Notes under the pieces: generated by a model | Database searches by the model: none | Seen by the model: the letters and a program-made list of their open reading frames with translations, nothing else | What the model was told of the DNA's origin: nothing | Origin: Thalassobaculum litoreum DSM 18839 | GTDB taxonomy: Bacteria > Pseudomonadota > Alphaproteobacteria > Thalassobaculales > Thalassobaculaceae | Direction of reading: 5' to 3' | Length of the DNA: 64,000 bases | Assembly: GCF_900102465.1 (NCBI RefSeq) | Contig: NZ_FNBW01000001.1 | Coordinates: 310,557-374,556, forward strand | Translations under genes and position numbers: made by a program | Part shown: positions 45,948-54,206 of the stretch, piece by piece | How positions within the stretch are numbered: position 1 is the first letter of the stretch | Layout: each line of letters begins with the position of its first letter

Positions 45948-46514
45948 TTACTTATTGAATGGATGTTTTGGACATGTGTCAATTTGCTGCCATTTGCCAT
46001 TTTCATCAACCCAATGACGACCGTTGCTTGGGTAGTCCGTACCTATTTCTCTCATTATTTCTAAAAAACTAGTAAGATCAATTTTATTTAGAGATTTTTC
46101 CTTTTCCTTGTCTGAGGAGATGAAAAACCCATCAATATAATTTTGATTGTCGATATCCAGCAAAAATATGTGACTATGAATTATTTGATCGAATAACCAC
46201 CAAATTGTCCGGCTGCTTTGTTTAGGAAAATCTAGCTCGTAGTGAATTTCTATTTTGTCCCAGTTCAGTGGCGTTATAAATGATTCTTTTCGCTCGTAAA
46301 CGCTGAACACTATTGGCTTCCGATGTAACGCTGTACAAATTTTTCTAGCCTCCAATAGTTTCCTCATCGCATAAGCAGATAGGAAGATCTTTTTTTCAAA
46401 AATTACTCCTTGCTGCGATGGCCTGGACGATTGCATTGCCCACCGTTGCAGAATGTCGGCGTCTTTCAGAAGCCCATCCTTCCATGGAGCAGAATCCCAA
46501 ATCATCAATCTCAT
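45948..46514 (-). CDS. Hypothetical protein on an AT-rich island
   Basis: 188 aa of unknown family, with many Lys, Ile and aromatic residues (motif SRTIWWLFDQIIHSHIF) and no membrane segment. Base composition is clearly AT-rich against a surrounding GC of about two thirds, and codon use differs from the neighbours. The AT-rich stretch runs about 45830-46570. This suggests recent transfer. No repeats or integrase mark its ends. Confidence 0.6.
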   Translation of the reverse strand: MRLMIWDSAPWKDGLLKDADILQRWAMQSSRPSQQGVIFEKKIFLSAYAMRKLLEARKICTALHRKPIVFSVYERKESFITPLNWDKIEIHYELDFPKQSSRTIWWLFDQIIHSHIFLLDIDNQNYIDGFFISSDKEKEKSLNKIDLTSFLEIMREIGTDYPSNGRHWVDENGKWQQIDTCPKHPFNK

Positions 46515-46761
46515 CCGATTTCAACGTACCAGATGCGCCATCTCTTAGAGCAATTGGTACTCCGTTAATAGATGACTCGGAAAACGATTAGATCTTCAAA
46601 CGGCGAACCCGCGAATTTGAGCGATGGACACGATTTTATTAACGCCCCATCGGCATCTCACCGCTTCCCGGCTTTCCGGTTCCGGGCGGTTGCGGCCGCG
46701 CGGCAGTGTCCCATTTCTTGGCGAGCCCGAACGGGCGCCACAGGATTTGGGAGGGCCCGCG

Positions 46762-47721
46762 ATGACCGATCAGCCGATCCACGTAATTCACGAGAACCCG
46801 GAATGGCTGCCGCCCTTCGAGCGGGCCTTTGCCGTGCGCGGCGAGGCGTTCGTCGATCTCGACCTGTCGGACGGCGCCATCGATCTGGCGGCCGAGCCGC
46901 CGGCGGGCCTGTTCTACAACCGCATGAGCGCGTCGGCCCATAGCCGCGGCCACCGCTACTCCCCCGAATACGCCTCAGCCGTCATCGCCTGGCTGGAGGC
47001 CCATGGCCGGCCGGTGATCAACGGCTCGGGTGCCATCTCCCTGGAGGTCAACAAGGCGGCCCAGCTCGCCAAGCTGAAGCGCGCCGGCGTGCCGGTGCCG
47101 CGCACCGTGGCCGCCCTGGGCGACGCCAGGGTCGCCGAGGCCGCCAAGCTCTGGGACGAGGGGCCGGTCATCGTGAAGCCGAACCGGGGCGGCAAGGGCC
47201 TCGGCATCCAGCTCTTCGAGGATGCGCGCGAGGTGGTCGAGCGCGCCGCCGCCGGCACCCTGCAGGGCTCCATCGACGGCATCACCCTGCTGCAGGACTA
47301 CATCGCCACCGCCGACGGCAGCGTCACCCGGGCCGAGTTCATCGGCGGCAAACTGTTCTACGCCGTGCGCATCGACACCGGCGGCACCTTCGAGCTGTGC
47401 CCGGCCGATGTCTGCGCGCCGGAAGAGGCGGAAGCCACCGGCGGCCCGGTATTCACCGTCGTGGAGAACGCGGTGGAGCCCGCCTTCCAGGCGTCCATCG
47501 AGCGCTTCCTGGCCGACGGCGGCATCGACATCGCCGGGGTGGAGTTCGCCCGCGACGCCCAGGGCCGCCCCTTCGTCTACGACGTGAACACCAACACCAA
47601 CTACAATCCGGACGCCGAGGCGGCGGCCGGCGTGTCGGCGCCCCAGGCCCTGGTCGACTACCTGATCCGCGAGCGCAACCGCCGCCTGGCCGCGCCGAAG
47701 GTGGCCGCCGGCCGGGGCTGA
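46762..47721 (+). CDS. ATP-grasp ligase, RimK/glutathione-synthase-like
   Basis: 319 aa from the ATG at 46762, with GGGAGGG upstream; a start at 46624 runs through the AT-rich island edge. INGSGAISLEVNKAAQLAKL and the following GVPVPRT lead into the ATP-grasp domain with the ATP-binding GPVIVKPNRGGKGLGIQLF and the metal-binding end FVYDVNTNTNYNPDAE. Such enzymes join a carboxylate to an amine using ATP; the substrate is unknown. Confidence 0.8.
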   Translation: MTDQPIHVIHENPEWLPPFERAFAVRGEAFVDLDLSDGAIDLAAEPPAGLFYNRMSASAHSRGHRYSPEYASAVIAWLEAHGRPVINGSGAISLEVNKAAQLAKLKRAGVPVPRTVAALGDARVAEAAKLWDEGPVIVKPNRGGKGLGIQLFEDAREVVERAAAGTLQGSIDGITLLQDYIATADGSVTRAEFIGGKLFYAVRIDTGGTFELCPADVCAPEEAEATGGPVFTVVENAVEPAFQASIERFLADGGIDIAGVEFARDAQGRPFVYDVNTNTNYNPDAEAAAGVSAPQALVDYLIRERNRRLAAPKVAAGRG

Positions 47722-47814
47722 GCCAAGCCGGCCTGGTGCAAGCCGGTCTCGCGACCGGAAATCCGCATCCTTCCAGTGCGTTACAACCCGATCGCCCGGA
47801 TTTCCGCTCCGGGC

Positions 47815-47907
47815 GATTCGCGAATCGTGCTATAGGAATCCCGCCCCGATTCCTTCCCGGAGTTGCTCGGCCGCCGGGGCAGGGACATCAACGAGTCGCG
47901 GCGAATC
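47815..47907 (+). promoter_or_regulatory. GANTC cluster upstream of gcrA
   Basis: Six GANTC sites at 47815, 47822, 47836, 47848, 47893 and 47903, and a seventh at 48021. Two lie in the perfect palindrome CGATTCGCGAATCG (47814-47827). GANTC is the site of the CcrM methylase, and in Caulobacter GcrA works at methylated GANTC promoters. By base composition fewer than one would be expected here. Confidence 0.75.
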
Positions 47908-47931
47908 AACAATTTCTTGTGTTATCCACAG

Positions 47932-47940
47932 CAATTTACG
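47932..47940 (+). promoter_or_regulatory. Perfect DnaA box upstream of gcrA
   Basis: TTATCCACA, an exact match to the DnaA consensus TTATNCACA, 129 bases before the gcrA ATG. In Caulobacter DnaA activates gcrA transcription, so this may be the same control. Only one box is seen here. Confidence 0.7.
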
Positions 47941-48068
47941 CCAGATCTGGTGAACGCGCTTGTCGGGTGACCCCAGATCACGTAGCCTCTTGCCAGTTAG
48001 CCACTAGATGTGGGTGAAACGAGTCGAATGCGACCGTTCGCCCTGGACCGGCCGGCAAGGAGGCAGAA

Positions 48069-48473
48069 ATGGGCGACAATTCGCAGAGCGTGTGGACCGA
48101 CGACCGCCTGGAACAGCTCAAGGCGCTGTGGGGCGAGGGGTTGTCGATCACGCAGATCGGCCTGAAACTCGGAGTGTCGCGCAACGCCGTGGTCGGCAAG
48201 GTGCACCGCATGGGCCTGCCGAAGCGCCAGTCGCCGATCGTGCGCAGCGCCAATCCGAAGCTCGACGACCGCCCGATCCAGCGCCGCCGCGCCGTACCGC
48301 TGACCCTGGAGCAGTGGGACCGCAACACCTGCTCCTGGCCGATCGGCGACCCGAAGACCGACAATTTCAGCTTCTGCGGCTCCACCGTCGAGCCGGGCCG
48401 GCCGTACTGCTCGCAGCACTGCGCCGTCGCCTATACCTCGGTGCGCGAGAAGGACAAGAGCAGCGCCGCCTGA
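48069..48473 (+). CDS. gcrA: Cell-cycle regulator GcrA
   Basis: Alphaproteobacterial transcription factor that binds sigma70 and methylated GANTC promoters. 134 aa. N-terminal helix-turn-helix WTDDRLEQLKALWGEGLSIT then QIGLKLGVSRNAVVGKVHRM, a basic linker, and the C-terminal part with CSWPIGDP and FCGSTVEPGRPYCSQHC, which is the conserved cysteine block. AAGGAGGC precedes the ATG. The upstream region carries six GANTC sites and a DnaA box. Confidence 0.96.
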   Translation: MGDNSQSVWTDDRLEQLKALWGEGLSITQIGLKLGVSRNAVVGKVHRMGLPKRQSPIVRSANPKLDDRPIQRRRAVPLTLEQWDRNTCSWPIGDPKTDNFSFCGSTVEPGRPYCSQHCAVAYTSVREKDKSSAA

Positions 48474-48533
48474 TCCCCGGTCGTTCCAGCCCGGTCGTTC
48501 CAGGGCAGGCAGACGCATCCTTGCGGCCCTTCC

Positions 48534-48560
48534 TTCCGGTGACGGGAGGAGGGCCGTTCG
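48534..48560 (+). terminator. Probable terminator after gcrA
   Basis: CGGCCCTTCC and GGAGGAGGGCCG pair over a six-base loop region, followed by TTCGCGTTT. The stem has mismatches; it lies about 60 bases after the gcrA stop and before the convergent gene. Confidence 0.55.
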
Positions 48561-48577
48561 CGTTTGAGCGGCGGCCG

Positions 48578-48913
48578 TCAGGGCCGCACGAAGACCAGGA
48601 AGAACACCGCGCCCGAGACCATGTGCAGCGGCTGCAGCATCAGCACCGGGTAGGGCAGACGGCCGGTCAGCCGGCGCACCGCCGGAATGCCGTAGAACAC
48701 CGCCGCCGACAGGGCGGAGACGGCAATGGCCACGATGGGAAACCCCAGAAGGTAGACGATCAGGTACCCCACGGCCGAATTGCCGCCGAACCGCCCCTCC
48801 AGGAACACCGGGGCGATCTGCGCCAGCATCAGCACGAGAACGACGGCCAGGAACAGGACCAGCGAGCGCCAGAAGGCGGCGTAGATCGGGTCCTGGCCGT
48901 CATTGACCCACAT
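48578..48913 (-). CDS. Small membrane protein, unknown
   Basis: 111 aa from the ATG at 48913 (AAGGGG upstream); the reading from 48967 would overlap argC. Three hydrophobic helices (about 15-37, 45-68, and the C-terminal HMVSGAVFFLVFV). No known family. It follows argC on the same strand with a 22-base gap and so may be in its operon. Function unknown. Confidence 0.6.
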   Translation of the reverse strand: MWVNDGQDPIYAAFWRSLVLFLAVVLVLMLAQIAPVFLEGRFGGNSAVGYLIVYLLGFPIVAIAVSALSAAVFYGIPAVRRLTGRLPYPVLMLQPLHMVSGAVFFLVFVRP

Positions 48914-48935
48914 GGAAGACCCCTTCAGGCGGCGG

Positions 48936-49904
48936 TCAGGCCGCGGCGGATGCCTCGATCCCCGCATCCTCGGGCATGCCGAGCAGCAGGTTCATGTTCT
49001 GGACGGCGGCGCCGGACGCGCCCTTGCCCAGATTGTCGAGACGCGCGGTGATCACCGCCCGGCCGGTCTCCTCGTCGCTGAAGACGAAGATCTCCAGCAT
49101 GTTGGTGCCGTTCAGCGCCTGCGGGTCCAGTTCCTTCAGCCCCTCGGCCTCGCCCAGCGGGGCGACGCGCACGAAGCGGGTGTCGGCATACTGGGACAGC
49201 AGGATCTCGTGGGCGGCGGCGGCGGTCGGCCCGCTCTCCACCGACCACAGGGCCAGCGGCACGCTCACCAGCATGCCCTGAGCGTACCGGGCGACCGACG
49301 GCTGGAAGATCGGCGGATGGCCGAGCCCGGTCCAGCGGGTGATCTCCGGCACGTGCTTGTGGTTCAGGGTCAGGCCGTAGTTCCAGAACGGATCCGGCTT
49401 GTACCCCGCCTCGCCCGCGGCCTCGTACCGGGCGATCAGGGACTTTCCGCCGCCGGTATAGCCCGAGACCGCGTTGACGGTGACCGGATAGTCGACCGGC
49501 AGCAGGTGGGCGGCGACCAGCGGCGCCAGAATGGCGATGGCGCCGGTCGAGTAGCATCCGGGATTGGAGATCCGGTCGGCGCCGATCACCGCCTCGCGCT
49601 GGCCGGCCCGGAACTCGGGAAAGCCGTAGACCCAGCCGTCGGCCGTGCGGTGGGCGGTGGAGGCGTCGATCAGCTTGACGTCCGCTCCCTCCGCCAGGGC
49701 GGCCGCCTCGCGGGCGGCGTCGTCGGGCAGGCACAGGATGGCCACGTCGGCGGCGTGCAGCGCGTCGCGCCGGGCCTTGGCGTCCTTGCGCTCGGCGCCG
49801 CTCAGGGAGATCAGCTCGATGTCACGACGGGCAAGCAGGCGCTCGCGGATCTGCAGACCCGTCGTACCCGCTTCGCCGTCGATGAACACCCGTGCCGATC
49901 CCAT
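48936..49904 (-). CDS. argC: N-acetyl-gamma-glutamyl-phosphate reductase (type 2)
   Basis: NADPH-dependent third step of arginine synthesis. 322 aa, the short type 2 form. RVFIDGEAGTTGLQIRERL is the nucleotide site; the catalytic Cys is in ISNPGCYSTGAIAIL; HVPEITRW and NGTNMLEIFVF are also conserved. It is separated from other arg genes. Confidence 0.95.
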   Translation of the reverse strand: MGSARVFIDGEAGTTGLQIRERLLARRDIELISLSGAERKDAKARRDALHAADVAILCLPDDAAREAAALAEGADVKLIDASTAHRTADGWVYGFPEFRAGQREAVIGADRISNPGCYSTGAIAILAPLVAAHLLPVDYPVTVNAVSGYTGGGKSLIARYEAAGEAGYKPDPFWNYGLTLNHKHVPEITRWTGLGHPPIFQPSVARYAQGMLVSVPLALWSVESGPTAAAAHEILLSQYADTRFVRVAPLGEAEGLKELDPQALNGTNMLEIFVFSDEETGRAVITARLDNLGKGASGAAVQNMNLLLGMPEDAGIEASAAA

Positions 49905-50052
49905 GATCGCCTCCTTATGTTTGGGGGCGCACCATACAGGAAAGCCGGGGGGAAGCGGTAGGGGCGTTCGCCGCCGCGCGCTCGGGTCGTTAACGGTGTC
50001 CGCCGGCTGGTTCCGGCCGATCTCAGGATGTGGTCCAGGGCTTTGTCGCGCA

Positions 50053-50112
50053 CCCGAACCGGGTCCCGGTCGATCCCCGGATCAGGTCCGGGGGCGGGCC
50101 GGGACCCTGACA
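50053..50112. repeat. REP-like palindrome
   Basis: Unit with CCGGGTCCCGGTCGATCCCCGG and GGGCCGGGACCC arms, lacking the CGTCAT end. It lies between the SDR gene end and the argC promoter. Confidence 0.65.
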
Positions 50113-50143
50113 CCAACGGCTGCGACCCTGCCGGGCGCGTCGG

Positions 50144-50899
50144 CTACTTCAGCCCCTTCACCACGTTGAACGGCGAGAAGGCCTGGGCGCCGGCCATGAT
50201 CTCGATGCGGTTGACGTTGATGTTCTTCGGCCGCGTCGCCGTCCAGAAAACCGCGTCGGCCACGTCCTCCGGGCGGATCGGGTCGACGTCGTTATAGACG
50301 GCCGCCGCCTTGTCCTTGTCGCCCTTGAAGCGAACCTCGGAGAACTCGGTCTCTGCCAGGCCCGGCTCCACGTCGGTGACGTGGATGTTCTTGCCGACCA
50401 GATCGGCGCGCAGGTTCAGCGAGAACTGTCGCACGAAGGCCTTGGTGGCGCCGTAGACGTTGCCGCCCGGATAGGGCCAGTTGCCGGCGATGGAGCCGAT
50501 ATTGACCACGTGGCCGTAGCCGTTCTCCACCATCTGCGGCAGGATCGCCCGGGTGCAGTACATCAGGCCCTTGATGTTGGTGTCGACCATCAGGTCCCAG
50601 TCGGCCAGGTCGACCTGATCGGCGCCCTCGAGCCCGACCGCCAGGCCGGCATTGTTGACCAGCACGTCGATCGGCGAGAACGCGGCGGGCAGGGCGTCCA
50701 CCGCCCCCAGCACCGCGTCCTTGTCGCGCACGTCGAGCACGATGCTGTGGGACGGGTTCTTCAGTTCCTTCTTCAGCGCCTCCAGGCGCTCGCCGCGCCG
50801 GCCGGAGATCACGGTCTGCCAGCCCTCGGCGTCGAACCGCTTGGCGGTCGCCTTGCCGAAGCCGCTGGTCGCCCCGGTGATGAATACCGTCTTCGCCAT
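50144..50899 (-). CDS. Short-chain dehydrogenase/reductase, YdfG-like
   Basis: 251 aa classic SDR. Start ATG at 50899, because GGAGG is six bases upstream; a second ATG two codons earlier lies too close to it. Cofactor motif FITGATSGFGKATAKRF, structural NNAG, catalytic Ser in NIGSIAGNWPYPG and Tyr-Lys in VYGATKAF. The pattern fits the 3-hydroxy-acid dehydrogenase YdfG group, likely NADP-dependent. It follows mazG on the same strand. Confidence 0.9.
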   Translation of the reverse strand: MAKTVFITGATSGFGKATAKRFDAEGWQTVISGRRGERLEALKKELKNPSHSIVLDVRDKDAVLGAVDALPAAFSPIDVLVNNAGLAVGLEGADQVDLADWDLMVDTNIKGLMYCTRAILPQMVENGYGHVVNIGSIAGNWPYPGGNVYGATKAFVRQFSLNLRADLVGKNIHVTDVEPGLAETEFSEVRFKGDKDKAAAVYNDVDPIRPEDVADAVFWTATRPKNINVNRIEIMAGAQAFSPFNVVKGLK

Positions 50900-50959
50900 T
50901 TTCATCCTCCTTTTCGTATTCGATATCTGTGTCTTGTGAGGGATTGTTCAACCGATATG

Positions 50960-51859
50960 TCAGCGTTTCTCGCGCTGTTTGGCGCGCTGCCAGTGGCGTT
51001 CCATCTCGTCCAGCCCGACGCTCTGGATCGGGGTGCCCTCGGCGGCCAGCCCGTCCTCCATGAAGCGGAATCGCCGCTCGAACTTGGCGTTGCAGCGGCG
51101 CAGCGCGGTTTCCGGATCGATGTCCAGCCGCCGGGCCAGGTTGACCACGGTGAACAGCAGGTCGCCGACCTCGTCCTCGATGCGCGCCGGATCGTCGCTG
51201 TCGGCCCCGGTGACCTCGGCCCGCAGCTCGCCCAGCTCCTCGTCGATCTTGTCGAACACGCCGTCGATGTCGGGCCAGTCGAAGCCGGCGCGCACGGCGC
51301 GGTTCTGCAGCTTCAGCGACCGCATCAGCGCGGGCAGGGCGCTCGACACCCCGTCCAGGACGGAGACCGTCCGGTTCTCCGCGGCGGCCTTGGCGGCGCG
51401 CTCGACGGCCTTCTGCTTCTCCCAGGCGTCGGTCTGGGCCTTGGCATCCTCGACGCTGGCGCCGGCGAAGACGTGCGGGTGGCGGCGGATCATCTTGTCG
51501 GCGATGCCGCGGGCCACGTCCTCGAAATCGAAGGCGCCGTCCTGCGGCGCGAGCTCGCGGGCCATCTGGGCGTGATAGACCACCTGCAGCAGCAGATCGC
51601 CGAGCTCGTCGCGCAGGGAGGCCATGTCGCCCAGGGTGATCGCTTCGGCGACCTCGTAGGCTTCCTCGATCGTATAGGGCGCGATGGTCTCGAAATTCTG
51701 CTCCAGATCCCACGGGCAGCCGCCGTCGGGATCGCGCAGCTTCGCCATGACGGCGATCAGCCGCGCGATGGCAGGCTCGTCCGGCAGGGCCGCCAGGGCG
51801 TCGGAGAGTTCTTCCGAGAGATCTGGGGCGGGATCGGGAGTGGGTGCGCTGTCGGTCAT
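50960..51859 (-). CDS. mazG: Nucleoside triphosphate pyrophosphohydrolase MazG
   Basis: Hydrolyses nucleoside triphosphates to monophosphates, house-cleaning aberrant nucleotides. 299 aa with two MazG domains: AKLRDPDGGCPWDLEQNFET and TIEEAYEVAEAITLGD in the first, and FDWPDIDGVFDKIDEELGEL with EDEVGDLLFTVVNLARRL in the second. The Glu/Asp metal ligands are present. Usually next to hflX in relatives; here it is 12 kb away, next to the dif region. Confidence 0.96.
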   Translation of the reverse strand: MTDSAPTPDPAPDLSEELSDALAALPDEPAIARLIAVMAKLRDPDGGCPWDLEQNFETIAPYTIEEAYEVAEAITLGDMASLRDELGDLLLQVVYHAQMARELAPQDGAFDFEDVARGIADKMIRRHPHVFAGASVEDAKAQTDAWEKQKAVERAAKAAAENRTVSVLDGVSSALPALMRSLKLQNRAVRAGFDWPDIDGVFDKIDEELGELRAEVTGADSDDPARIEDEVGDLLFTVVNLARRLDIDPETALRRCNAKFERRFRFMEDGLAAEGTPIQSVGLDEMERHWQRAKQREKR

Positions 51860-51921
51860 GTCGGGCGCGAGACTAACCAGGGAGCGCGGCTGAGGAAAGA
51901 CGGGTGTGTCTGCCTAGAGGC

Positions 51922-51949
51922 AACGCGCATAATGTATATTGCTCAGAGG
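51922..51949 (+). other. Hybrid dif-like site, left end (XerD arm degenerate)
   Basis: XerC arm AACGCGCATAA and centre TGTATA match the right-hand site exactly; the XerD arm reads TTGCTCAGAGG, which shares only the first two bases. This is what integration of an element with its own XerD-side sequence would leave. The palindrome TGCCTAGAGGCA (51911-51922) abuts it on the left. Confidence 0.8.
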
Positions 51950-51953
51950 GATA

Positions 51954-51980
51954 GGTTCCCCGTGTTCTCCACGGGGAACC
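51954..51980. repeat. Perfect hairpin next to the left dif-like site
   Basis: GGTTCCCCGTG and CACGGGGAACC, an 11-base perfect stem with loop TTCTC, only four bases from the site. There is no T tract on either side. It may be a recombination accessory, a single-strand origin or the terminator of the gene ending at 52016. Confidence 0.6.
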
Positions 51981-52015
51981 ATCGACAAGAACGTTACAGG
52001 AACGTTGGAACCGCA

Positions 52016-52597
52016 TCATGCCGCCTTTCGGACGGTTTGGTTCCGACGATCAAGTTCCGCTCGAACCAATTTGTTGGCCGCGCGTGCGCCAACGCCAAGG
52101 CGATGGCCTATTTCAGTGCCTGACGCACCGCGCAGGGCCATGCTTAGGGCGACGGCCCTGCGAATGTCATTGAGACGCCGTTTCGCCCTTCGTTCGTGCA
52201 GCTTGGTGATACTGACCAAGGCAGGGCGACTGATGCCATGGATCGCGGCTTGCTCATCCAAATGCGCTCCCCATTCGTCAGGGGACGGGTTCCGGCGCCG
52301 CCAAAATCGGAACAAAGCCGCCCCAACGATCAACAGGCGCCGACGATGCATTGACCGACGCTTGGCGTCCTGGTGATCGCGCTCGCGACGCTCTTCTTGG
52401 CGGATGTTGTCATTTGCCGCTTCGGACGCCGCATGGGCGATAGCTATGAACTTGCAAAGCAGGTTGACGCTGTCCCGAAGGACTGCTTCGGAGAACCAGA
52501 ATTCAACAGTGACGCCTCCGGAACAACGTCGTACGTCCAGGCTCAACGCTTGCCCGATAGCGGGAGATTCAGTAGTCTTTCGCTCTGTGAGCTTCAT
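52016..52597 (-). CDS. Basic helix-turn-helix-like protein of the element
   Basis: 193 aa of no recognised family. The middle is very basic (HQDAKRRSMHRRR...FRFWRRR) and the C-terminus looks like a helix-turn-helix (RRAVALSMALRGASGTEIGH with GVGARAANKLVRAEL after it). It could bind the element's ends or origin. ATG at 52597 has AGGAT upstream. Nearest gene to the left end. Confidence 0.55.
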   Translation of the reverse strand: MKLTERKTTESPAIGQALSLDVRRCSGGVTVEFWFSEAVLRDSVNLLCKFIAIAHAASEAANDNIRQEERRERDHQDAKRRSMHRRRLLIVGAALFRFWRRRNPSPDEWGAHLDEQAAIHGISRPALVSITKLHERRAKRRLNDIRRAVALSMALRGASGTEIGHRLGVGARAANKLVRAELDRRNQTVRKAA

Positions 52598-52663
52598 GCG
52601 ATCTATCCTTTTTGGATGGTTGCGGAGACCGGGCCAACGGTCTCGGAGCAGACAGGTTAGACA

Positions 52664-52701
52664 GACGGCTCGGGCTTCATGCCCGGGCCGTTATTCTTTT
52701 C
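52664..52701 (+). terminator. Strong hairpin with T tract
   Basis: ACGGCTCGGGC (52665-52675), loop TTCAT, GCCCGGGCCGT (52681-52691), then TATTCTTTTC. The T tract is on the plus strand, so it would end rightward transcripts. It also lies at the end of the minus-strand regulator gene that stops at 52701 and could serve it as a weaker stop. Confidence 0.65.
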
Positions 52702-53291
52702 TAATCACAGTTGTCTTCCTCCTTTTTGTTGCGACTTGAGTTCCGGAAATAGCGGGCCTCCGGACTATCTCCATTCTCTTTTAAGAATGAATTTAACTCG
52801 TCGGGATTGTAAACTAACCCAGCGTAATAAGCCCATTGATTATAATAGTGTTCTTGGTGATCTATTATTGCATCATGCTCTTCATCAATTTCTTTCAATA
52901 ATGATAATACTTCTCGAAAACGCGGGTCTTTGAACTGATTATTTTCACGATCCGCGTCATCGACTCGTCGCCAATGTCGAGTGAACGAATAGTACGATTC
53001 TTCTTGTTTGTTCTCGTCCTTACCCATCTTGTGGACGTACCACACTCGATCGAACAACCGGCGGGGATCTATCTCCAGGGCTTGTGCGATAACCACCGCG
53101 TTTTTTAGTGGCGGTTCAGCATCGCCATTCTCGTATTTCATCAGCGAATTCTGACTGATGCCTGTTAGCTTAGAGAGGTAGGCCTTTGAGTACCCCTTGG
53201 CCTCTCTCGCCAATTTGAACGACTCATGAAGCGGTCGATCAGAGAGACCGCCCCAAGAGTGGTTCGCGGGGAAGATGTCATCATCATTCAT
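52701..53291 (-). CDS. XRE-family transcriptional regulator, AT-rich
   Basis: 196 aa from the ATG at 53291. N-terminal helix-turn-helix SFKLAREAKGYSKAYLSKLT with GISQNSLMKYENGDAEPP, then a long acidic, aromatic-rich C-terminal part (about 80-196) without recognised fold. AT-rich compared with the element's rep and regulator genes. Probably controls the element or its cargo; its target is unknown. Confidence 0.7.
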   Translation of the reverse strand: MNDDDIFPANHSWGGLSDRPLHESFKLAREAKGYSKAYLSKLTGISQNSLMKYENGDAEPPLKNAVVIAQALEIDPRRLFDRVWYVHKMGKDENKQEESYYSFTRHWRRVDDADRENNQFKDPRFREVLSLLKEIDEEHDAIIDHQEHYYNQWAYYAGLVYNPDELNSFLKENGDSPEARYFRNSSRNKKEEDNCD

Positions 53292-53414
53292 GACGAAAAA
53301 TCTGCCTGAAGTGATGTGATCATGCAACCCCGAATTCACCCTCTAGGTGTGAACGAGTAGAAGCCAGCCCACAATATGACGTGGGCCGGCTTCCGCCGGT
53401 GCACCGGATATCGA

Positions 53415-54206
53415 TCACAGCGCGTACATGAAGTCCCGTAGATCGTCGGGAAGCTGGTCAGCAAATGCCATGCGCCGCGCGGTTGGGCGTACCGCCTCGA
53501 TCAGCGCATTGTCATTGGACCATCCGAGCCATCCATCGGACTCAAGGCCAGACGACTTCGCCATGTCCTGTAGAGCCTTCGGCGAGACCACGTGCAGGTC
53601 CACGCCGAGAATGGCGGTATCAATGATCCTCTCTTGAATCGCCGCGCAGTCCTGGTGACCGGCCTCAGGGGCATTTTCCAGGCGCTCTTGGATCTCCCGC
53701 GCCTTTGGGAAGGTGGTCCGGTCGATACCTCGGGAGCTGGCGATTTCCACCAGCGCCGCGGGCTCCTGATAAGCCAGCATGGATCGGACCTGATCGCAGG
53801 TCGCCATGGCCTGACGGATCGTGCCGTCGAACCCCTCCGAGCGCAGGGTGTCGATCATGCGAAGCGAGGCATAAACATCCGCCGTCGTAGGAGGGACGGG
53901 TGGCTCGGAGCGCCGCGACGGGTCGGGCTTGGGCGCCGGGGCAGGAAATTCGTCAACCTCATCGTCCGGCTTCTCGTCGCCCTGGAGCCACGCGGCGGAC
54001 TTCCCCGTGGCCGTGGCGAGCAGCTTGACCCGCTGCACGGTCACCTCCTGTTCGCCGTTCTCGATGCGCTCGATAGTACGGGCGGAAATCCCCGTCGCGT
54101 CGGAGAGTGCCTTGCGAGACATGCCAGCCTCGGTGCGCGCCCGCTTGATGCGCTCAGCGATCAGTGCGGTGTCGTCGTCGGTATGCATCAGAGTGTCCGT
54201 GGACAT
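53415..54206 (-). CDS. XRE-family regulator overlapping rep
   Basis: 263 aa. Helix-turn-helix near the N-terminus (RIKRARTEAGMSRKALSDAT, GISARTIERIENGEQEVTV), a Pro-rich linker (about 88-108), then a helical C-terminal domain of unknown kind. Its start lies inside the 3' end of rep: the frames overlap for 53 bases, so it is probably expressed with rep and may repress it. ATG at 54206 has GAGAGGT upstream. Confidence 0.75.
   Translation of the reverse strand: MSTDTLMHTDDDTALIAERIKRARTEAGMSRKALSDATGISARTIERIENGEQEVTVQRVKLLATATGKSAAWLQGDEKPDDEVDEFPAPAPKPDPSRRSEPPVPPTTADVYASLRMIDTLRSEGFDGTIRQAMATCDQVRSMLAYQEPAALVEIASSRGIDRTTFPKAREIQERLENAPEAGHQDCAAIQERIIDTAILGVDLHVVSPKALQDMAKSSGLESDGWLGWSNDNALIEAVRPTARRMAFADQLPDDLRDFMYAL

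Noticed and set aside
52373..52739. Two plus-strand open frames opposite the element's first gene
   Set aside because: They overlap the better-supported minus-strand gene and terminator, and show no ribosome site or domain.
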